Below are positions 17,097-23,107 of a stretch of 23,107 nucleotides of DNA, piece after piece; the first letter of the stretch is position 1; each line of letters opens with the position of its first letter. The notes under the pieces are model-generated. The model did no database searches, had not been told where the DNA came from, and worked only from the letters and a program-made list of their open reading frames with translations. Source of the DNA: Nemertoderma westbladi (taxonomy: Eukaryota > Xenacoelomorpha > Nemertodermatida > Nemertodermatidae); contig JAUCBJ010004195.1 of assembly GCA_032718475.1 (NCBI GenBank), positions 1 through 23,107 on the forward strand, given 5' to 3'. The translations under genes were made by a program, and so were the position numbers.

Positions 17097-17945
17097 TTAT
17101 TTATATTTTTCCACCGTTTTATCTACATTATTATCTTTCACGATCCCCCCTTCAGTGTTATTGCCAAATTCATTGATATCATCTCCAACTTCTCTAATAT
17201 TATTAATACAAACTTCTTTCATACCCTCACCAAGTTCCTCAACCTTAATTTCCTCCTCAAATCTCTCAGAAATAACAACAAGTGCATCCTCTCTGACTCG
17301 CGTAACTCTCCCATCTTTCTCCCCTCCCCCCAACCTTCCCTCCCGCACCCCACTGCTCAACCTTTCCTCCGCACCCCTCTCCGCTCCCTCTAACTCCCTT
17401 CCCCTAACCTTTTCCTCCCACTCCCTCAACACGAACCCCGCCACTTTCCCACCCGACTCCTGTTCCCCTCTCGCTCGCCTCCTAGCCTTCACTATCGACC
17501 TTGGATGGAGGGGCAGGTAACCCGCCAACCCCAACAACTCTGCAACGGGTTTAGTCGGTTGCGCCCCCTCCACCAACCAGTACTTAACTCTATCGAAGTT
17601 AATACAACACAACTGCTGACCGTGTTCGTTGGGCAACGGATCCCAGAATCCCAACTGCTCTATAAACTGATCCTCGCGGTACCGATACTTTCTCTCTCGC
17701 ACCAAACTAGTCCGTTTGTGCCACGGCACACCTAGGTACTGGCCTAATGTCTGCTTCCGCCATTGGTGGCCCGTGTTCTGACTGACCAGCAGTCTGTAGA
17801 AGGGTCGGTTGGAGCAGCCCTCGTACGCGATGCGGATACGTTTACCAAGCGGTCTCGCTAGGCTCGCGTCAATACGTTTCCGATATTCGCTCATAGGGAG
17901 CGGGAGTTTGTATCCCTTCTTCAGTAGTCGTCGTAAATCCGGCAT
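17097..17945 (-). CDS. MRPS16: Mitochondrial small-subunit ribosomal protein bS16m
   Basis: This protein is a component of the mitochondrial small ribosomal subunit. The 282-residue frame starts at ATG 17945 (first Met, KKGYKLP just after) and ends in TAA. The S16 fold is clear: KRIRIAYEGCSNRPFYRLLV at residues 35-54, EQLGFWDPLPNEHGQ (96-110), INFDRVKYWLVEGAQPTKPV (115-134) and LLGLAGYLPLHP (137-148). Two features are odd. Residues about 58-91, rich in basic and aromatic residues, are inserted between the first strand block and the EQLG block, where other bS16m proteins have only a short loop. After residue 150 there is a charged Glu/Arg/Gly-rich tail of about 130 residues, so the total is roughly twice the usual 130-140. 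The N-terminal region is basic and may serve for mitochondrial import. There is no intron in the frame. It could be a genuine single-exon gene or a retrocopy; the intact frame favours a functional gene. GC content is far above its surroundings. Confidence 0.93.
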   Translation of the reverse strand: MPDLRRLLKKGYKLPLPMSEYRKRIDASLARPLGKRIRIAYEGCSNRPFYRLLVSQNTGHQWRKQTLGQYLGVPWHKRTSLVRERKYRYREDQFIEQLGFWDPLPNEHGQQLCCINFDRVKYWLVEGAQPTKPVAELLGLAGYLPLHPRSIVKARRRARGEQESGGKVAGFVLREWEEKVRGRELEGAERGAEERLSSGVREGRLGGGEKDGRVTRVREDALVVISERFEEEIKVEELGEGMKEVCINNIREVGDDINEFGNNTEGGIVKDNNVDKTVEKYK

Positions 17946-18560
17946 TCTGTGTGAAGGGAAGAACGTATGAACGGCTGAACGGGATCTACCGGCAGGCGGC
18001 AGCGGCTACCCTTAAGCGATATGTGGGCAAGCTGATAAGACCGACACAATCAAATCTTCCTTACTGTCCTTAACCTAATAGTAATATTATTAAACAATTT
18101 ATATTATGATTCAGTTATTAGTAGGGCCTACACAGTCAGACAGTGACAGTAGTAATACCGGTTTTACACTATACTGCTATACTACCGGTACTGCCAAATT
18201 ATATTTAAATAGATTGCATTACTCAGATACTATATCAGTATATGCTATAGTCAGATAGTATAGCCGAGCCGAGTGCCGAGGCCGAGTCGAGCCTTCTTGA
18301 GCACAAATCAGATCTAATTTATATACAGTCAGACAGTTGGGAGAAAGCAAGCAAGTCTGACACCAACAGTGACAGTTCTGCAGTTTCACACTACCGGTGT
18401 GCCGGTGGCCGCAGGCATAATCAATCTGTTACAGACCACAGACTGACAGACTGACAGAGTGTTCAGTGTTACTATCTGACCTGACTATCTTAGAATGTTA
18501 ACACGAATTTGAATCAATTTGAATTTCCCGCTAATTTCAATAATCCACTACAGTGCAATA
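17946..18560. promoter_or_regulatory. Region upstream of bS16m; possible promoter, no defined motif
   Basis: This is the 5' flank of the minus-strand gene. The first 60 bp are GC-richer than the surroundings (GGCAGGCGGCAGCGGC at 17981-17996), and a GCCGAG-rich patch lies at 18262-18296. No TATA box or other decisive element is evident. The call rests on position only. Confidence 0.25.
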
Positions 18561-19880
18561 AGCCCGTTTTGAATTATTCAATAGGCCTATCATGGGGCCT
18601 ATATTGTATCTGTCGTTCTTTTACTATTCTCTGCTAATATTTAACATAATTATAATTCCGCTTCATGTGAAATTCTTTAGGCATAATTCTACTGTCATTT
18701 CGGCTGATGATGTTAAAAATAATTATACCAAACGTTACGGATTTTATATAAACTTTTACTACTGTATATTTTTCCAAATTGCACTACCCATAACCATATA
18801 CTGTAATACTCATTTGCTTCAAACTTCTGTATATCCTCCTGGGACTACTACAGTACTACTGTAGGTCACTTAAGATAAATAATTATAAATATACTTGTTT
18901 GAAAAAGTAGTACTTTATTTACAATGTGGTGATAAAAGTGATTTGTTACCTGAACAAAAGTAGTGGAGTACCAGTAAGTAAAAATCAAGGCACTTCCTTT
19001 GTGTTGTTCACAAAGTGGCATGGGGGATGCGGGGGCGAACGATAGTTATATTCTCTTGAAATCTCTAAACACGCATATCTCATATGTTTCTCAACTAAAC
19101 TCATATACTGTATTGTTACATTCTATGGTCTTTATCTTTCTTTTCCCCAAAATAAATAGATTAAATAAATAATATATTCCCAAAAAATATTCATTCAACC
19201 TCCACCACAAATAATTTATTGAACTAACAAAATTAAAAACAAAATATGTTCCGCAAAACATTATCACATAGGGCTCCGCCGGTTATTAAAGTATTACCGT
19301 CAAAAAATACATTTCCATCAAAATTGCGATGGTATTGTTACCTCTCTCAGAGAGTGTAAGTGTTTGAAAGTAAAAATAATAATTCCGACTAAAAGTTAAG
19401 GAAAGTTAACGTAAACGAAAGTTAAGGAATTCGAATACTACAGTAGTTATTAATTTATCAAAACTGTTTATTATACCAGTACCTAGATTCATGGCAATAA
19501 ACCTCTTTATATTCTTCATTAATTTATTGTTCATTATTGTCCCTTCTCATAAACCTCATGCGATTCTGCCCAGCATCTTTAGCCAGATGATGACTGATGA
19601 CCTTGGGGGTGATGGGTGCGGGGGGGGGGTATGTGTCACTAATGAGCTTATGATGACCAGGGAGTGTGGAGGGGGGGGGGGGGGGGGTTATGGTGGTGCT
19701 TAAAAATACAATTTTTTGATGACGGTAATACTTGAATGACCCCCATACCCACAACCACATCCACAGGTACTCTCGTAATGTTCTGTATCTACAGTAATGT
19801 GAATGAATTGTGCCATTTTAATAAATTTTTTTTAGTTTTTTGAATCCTATTAAATTTGGTCGACCTAAATCAAAGGAGTT
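18561..19880. other. Gene-free stretch with G-runs
   Basis: The plus-strand frame 18592-18864 (90 codons, hydrophobic, Tyr/Phe-rich) has no recognisable family and sits in AT-rich DNA, so I regard it as chance. G-runs lie at 19620-19628 and 19670-19687. Confidence 0.45.
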
Positions 19881-19892
19881 TCACGGGTAGCA

Positions 19893-20038
19893 TTTTGGGT
19901 GTCCCTCGATGTCCAAATGTCAGTCCCCAGGACAAGCCAGGGATATTGCGAACATTTGTGGACATCCCATGGATATCCCCCACTTCGGATATTTAGGGAC
20001 ATCACGTGATCTCAGGACAAATACCCATTTTGGACACC
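19893..20038. repeat. Palindrome-rich dispersed repeat, copy 1
   Basis: GGTGTCC (19898-19904) and GGACACC (20032-20038) bound a stretch packed with GGACATCCC, GGATATCCCC, GGGACATCAC and GATGTCC words in both orientations. It ends in ATACCCATTTTG, a word also present in copy 2 (near 21540-21551). It is probably a small transposable repeat family. Confidence 0.6.
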
Positions 20039-21339
20039 ATTAGGAAAATGGTTCGTGATGTAATATATTTTGAATATAGGATAACGGGATTTATTAAATT
20101 ATCAATCCTGGATCCGTGAGCGGAAACGTTCACGTATATACTGTACCTATTTTACTACCAGGCAAGACACCGAACACTCTTATACCCTAATTATAATAGT
20201 TTAATTTGGTAATTAGCTTACTCCAAAATACTTTTCGAATGATACAGTGTATTCGTCTAGAAATGTCTTGAATAATAACCATTTACTTCAAGACTTATAA
20301 TCTCATCTTATATTCAAGTTTATAAAGACACAATATTTCCAATTTCTAATAAAATTTTTGACATAACCTACTTATTGATTTTAATCAAATAATGTAGGCC
20401 ATTCCTTGATGATGTGGGTGTGTGACTGATGGTGAGGTTGTTGGGCCGCTGGGAGTGTGCCAACATAAACGAGGTGTTGACAAGATGTGTTTTCAATGTG
20501 CTTCTTATTATACTGTACATATGTTATAGGAACTGTTCTAGTGGATTTAACCTCGAATGATAAGTTTATTATCAGCGGTCGAAACGGTAGGCCTACTGGT
20601 TCGTGATTTGGAGAGATATGATATGAATTTCAATAAAAATTAAACGATTCCAAAGTATGCATGTTGTGGTGTTAATCCTACAATTGCGCCTATAAAAATA
20701 TAAATTATTTTCGTTAAAATAAACTTATCATTCGTTAAGACCAAGAACAGTTGCTAATACTGTACATTCATTCCAATTCAAAGAAACAACTTTTTACATC
20801 CTCAAATTAAGCTACTGTATAATATGTAATAAATTTGTTAAAACATTAGCAACTTGTAAAAACTACAAATTACAACCAAAATAGGCTACATACATATTGT
20901 CAACAATACTCATTGCAATACTCTTTGACAACCAAACACACGTTATATATTTTTAAGTCGCTCCTTGATAGTCAACGAGACGCCACCTTCGATATTTCAT
21001 CCGCACCAACATCGGGGATCGCAAGTTGGACGGCCTCTACGATCGCACGTGATAATTTGTAAGCCTTGAATCCTCCACGTTCTTTCGTCCCATGCCTCGT
21101 TAGGGTTTCTACAACGTCACCCATTTAAAAGCGATAAACTAAACCTGCGTTTTATTAAGCCTACAGTATATTACCACTTACAGTGTACTATACGTACAAT
21201 GGAGTACAGTATGGATTAAATTAAACTACAGTATAATTTGATATGTTTTTATAATATTATGCCCTATCGAACTTATTCAGTGGCCATGAAGTAGAGTAGA
21301 CTGAGCGGCGGGATATCAGAAAATGAAAGTATTTCAATA
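20039..21339. other. Gene-free AT-rich stretch
   Basis: No coding frame or RNA gene is evident. A short block around 20940-21120 is GC-richer (CGAGACGCCACC, CGATCGCACGTG), but it has no open frame of useful length. Confidence 0.45.
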
Positions 21340-21605
21340 TAAAATTTGTGGATATCCCGGGGATGTCCCACCCAGGGTTTTACACCGCATCGCACGATGT
21401 CCCCCAGCTTGTCCATTTGGGGATATCCGTGGAATATCCGTAAATGGACTAATTAGGGTTATTCCCCTGGGGATATCCCAGGAATATCCCCAGATGTCCC
21501 CAAAGAAAGTTTTTTCCAGCAATCGATAGAGGGCAGCTGATACCCATTTTGTTTTGGGCACATTTGGGGATATCCCTGGGACATCACCAGGATGTCCTCG
21601 ACATG
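21340..21605. repeat. Palindrome-rich dispersed repeat, copy 2
   Basis: It has many GGGATATCC, GGATATCCC, GATGTCCC and GGGACATC words, for example GGGGATATCCCAGGAATATCCCC around 21470-21492 interrupted by single changes. It shares this vocabulary and ATACCCATTTTG with 19893-20038. Open frames on both strands here (68-106 codons) follow from the palindromes. Confidence 0.6.
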
Positions 21606-21779
21606 AATGGCTGGATCTGGGTTGAAGTTAATATTATTCAGGTCTATGTCATGGAAAAACCCTAGGATTGAATGCATCCCTAAAACGAAATATTTTTCAT
21701 TATAGGCATAGAATAACACCTTACCTACACCTAACTCCATTATATTGTTGGCGTTGATTAGATATGGGTGGCTCCGCAT

Positions 21780-21863
21780 GTCAGGATGGCCGAGCGGTCT
21801 AAGGCGCTGCGTTCAGGTCGCAGTCTGGTTCTCCAGGCGTGGGTTCGAATCCCACTTCTGACA
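21780..21863 (+). tRNA. tRNA-Leu (anticodon CAG)
   Basis: This is a full 84-nt class II tRNA without intron. The acceptor stem GTCAGGA/TTCTGAC (one G-U pair) is followed by discriminator A at 21863. The D arm contains TGGCCGAGCGGTCTAAGGC (A box). The anticodon stem CTGCG/CGCAG encloses TTCAGGT, so the anticodon is CAG, reading CUG. A long variable arm follows, then the T arm GTGGGTTCGAATCCCAC (B box GGTTCGAATCC). CCA is not encoded, as usual in eukaryotes. The sequence is close to the standard metazoan tRNA-Leu and looks functional. Confidence 0.97.
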
Positions 21864-21866
21864 ATA

Positions 21867-21871
21867 TTTTT
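21867..21871 (+). terminator. RNA polymerase III T-run terminator
   Basis: Five T residues four bases after the tRNA end, the normal distance for Pol III termination. Confidence 0.8.
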
Positions 21872-21914
21872 GCTCACTTCATACAAATTTACATTGTGAT
21901 TAAATGTTGCTGTA

Positions 21915-22160
21915 ACTCCGTTTGTCCGCCGTCTGTCTGTTTCTCTTGTATGCTACAATTATCAATGGCATATAAAATTCATATCAGTAAAACAAGACAA
22001 TCCAAGTTCAGAATCATGATAAATGTACCCTGTCTGTCGGTCAGATTGACTGACTGTCTGTCAGTTTCTCTGCCCATTTTATATTGTACGATACAATTAT
22101 CAATGAAATATAAAATTCTTACAAGTAAATCAAGACTATTCAAGGATAAAATAGTATAAA
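21915..22160 (+). repeat. Degenerate tandem repeat, about 138 bp, with GTCTGT tracts
   Basis: ACAATTATCAATG followed by ATATAAAATTC occurs at 21955-21980 and again at 22093-22118, each preceded by a GTCTGTC-rich tract and TTTCTCT. A weaker third copy (ATAAAATTCATATGAGTAA) lies near 22774. Confidence 0.6.
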
Positions 22161-22194
22161 TTGCATAACGTTGCATATGACGCACAAATAAGCA

Positions 22195-22372
22195 ATGATG
22201 TGTTATACATCTATGGTAACTCATCATTGCCAGAAATAAGCAGCATCCTGCAGAGACCCCCCCCCCCCCTGATGCTTGCTGAGCACAGTTTCCACCGGCA
22301 GGATCAACCTTTACACAACCTTGTGATGTGGTATCCGGCTGGTGAAAATAGAAGTGGTGGACAGCAAATTAA
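22195..22372 (+). pseudogene. LINE RT 3' fragment (C-terminal block)
   Basis: Reading from about 22195, the frame gives NDVLYIYGNSSLPEISSILQ, a run of Pro from the C-tract, LMLAEHSFHRQDQPLHNLV, then MWYPAGENRSGGQQINL. This matches the segment that follows the palm and thumb in LINE RTs of the kind seen at 213-932 (YG..P.IS..L..RR...AGH...DQP...LV.W.P..G...GGQ). It also matches the degraded copy near 3935-4135 at the same positions. The C-run at 22257-22269 replaces the usual Arg codons and may be an expanded or misread tract. Upstream RT motifs and the 3' end are absent, so it is a fragment enclosed by GTCTGT repeats. The longer frame of 93 codons around it is not a gene. Confidence 0.65.
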
Positions 22373-23107
22373 TTTATGTCTGTCTGTCTGCGTGTCTGAC
22401 TGTCGGTCTGTCTGTTATTTCGTGTTTGTGTTGGTGCTGTGAGAACTGGGAAGACTTTGAGGGGCTGAAATTTTGTGATAATTTCCCCATATGCAGTAGT
22501 TTCACTACCGATCGGACATGACTTCTAAAAATATAGACTGACAATCATTTCTGTCTGCCTGTCATTCTGTCTGTTTGTCGGTCTGTTTGTCCATTTTAGT
22601 CAAGTACATTAATCTACTAAATTGCAGTATAAGAACACGCAATTGTTCCAAACTGACATTTTATGACGTCTGTGTTGTCTGTAATTGTATGACTGACTCT
22701 TTGTCATTATGTCTGTATTTTTGTCGATCTGTCTGTTCACTATATAAGGTAACTGCTACACTCATCAACAAACATAAAATTCATATGAGTAATTCAATAA
22801 TATCTATTAATTGAAATTATATTGTGTTTGTTTCCAAAATTATATAGAACTTTACGTGCAATTACTGTAATTATAATTGACAGACAAGCAGACAGACAGT
22901 CGGACATACAGACAAAGTTGTACAGACCTACAGACTGGCAGACCAGAGCGTCATACGTTGGTAAAGAAACTATTATCCACATAGGATGAGTATGTTGTTG
23001 AATGAAACTAAGCCATGATAAAATATTTATGTATTGTATGTACATCCAAAAGAACAGACAACAGACAAACAGCTAGAACTCACGAACCGACAGTAACTAG
23101 GTATTAC
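22373..23107. repeat. GTCTGT / CAGACA-rich degenerate simple repeats
   Basis: CTGT-type units dominate the plus strand at 22377-22420, 22550-22595 and 22700-22740. Beyond 22880 the same motif appears inverted as CAGACAGACAG (22880-22940, 23055-23095). No gene is seen up to the window end. Confidence 0.7.

Noticed and set aside
17155-17735. Plus-strand frames opposite bS16m (76 and 121 codons)
   Set aside because: The minus strand encodes a clear S16 protein; these are antisense shadows of its GC-rich tail and core.
18592-18864. Hydrophobic 90-codon plus-strand frame as a small membrane protein
   Set aside because: AT-rich DNA gives Phe/Tyr/Ile codons by chance; no homologue is recognised and no promoter or polyadenylation context is seen.
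19591-19612. Second hammerhead core (CTGATGACC)
   Set aside because: No stem II followed by GAAA and no pairing for stems I or III nearby.
21323-21779. Frames of 68-106 codons over the palindrome-rich repeat
   Set aside because: They follow the GGATATCC-type palindromes on both strands and show no domain.

Overview
The window looks like animal nuclear DNA, probably from a marine invertebrate. It is AT-rich, most of it is non-coding, and it is packed with retroelements, minisatellites and fold-back repeats. The only clear host genes are an intronless reading frame for mitochondrial ribosomal protein bS16m (minus strand, 17097-17945) and a eukaryotic tRNA-Leu(CAG) with A/B boxes and a T-run terminator (21780-21863). 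Frequent TAGGCCTA-like and ACAGTA-like words recall some deuterostome invertebrates, but this does not fix the taxon.

The centre (4338-13054) is a nested transposon. The outer layer is an endonuclease-positive Penelope-like retroelement (PLE). It has a 14-bp target duplication, a 48-bp inverted copy of its own 3' end at its 5' end, a reverse transcriptase carrying heptapeptide-coding minisatellites, a zinc-finger/GIY-YIG endonuclease, and a candidate hammerhead ribozyme near the 3' end. The inner layer is a 3,993-bp DNA transposon (7106-11098) with perfect 37-bp terminal inverted repeats and an ATAA target duplication. It sits in the RT between the motif B and motif C blocks. Removing it with one ATAA copy puts the two RT halves back in one reading frame. 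The inner element shows no transposase; it is mostly a 19-bp minisatellite with 115-bp higher-order periodicity plus subterminal copies of its own terminus. A separate 4-bp duplication at 5263-5270 also shifts the PLE frame.

Left flank (1-4323): a non-LTR (LINE) RT relic at 213-932, a 743-bp element with terminal inverted repeats that is almost entirely a 12-bp minisatellite (1599-2341, 8-bp target duplication), several hairpins, and a second degraded LINE RT 3' fragment (about 3935-4135). Right flank (13069-23107): long stretches without genes, a 160-bp inverted repeat, long G-runs, the bS16m gene, two related GGGATATCC/GGACATCC-type repeats, the tRNA, a third LINE RT fragment (22195-22372) and degenerate GTCTGT-rich tandem repeats to the end.

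The genes do not form a pathway. The window records successive insertions: old LINE relics, two minisatellite-bearing DNA transposons, and a comparatively intact PLE that was later invaded.
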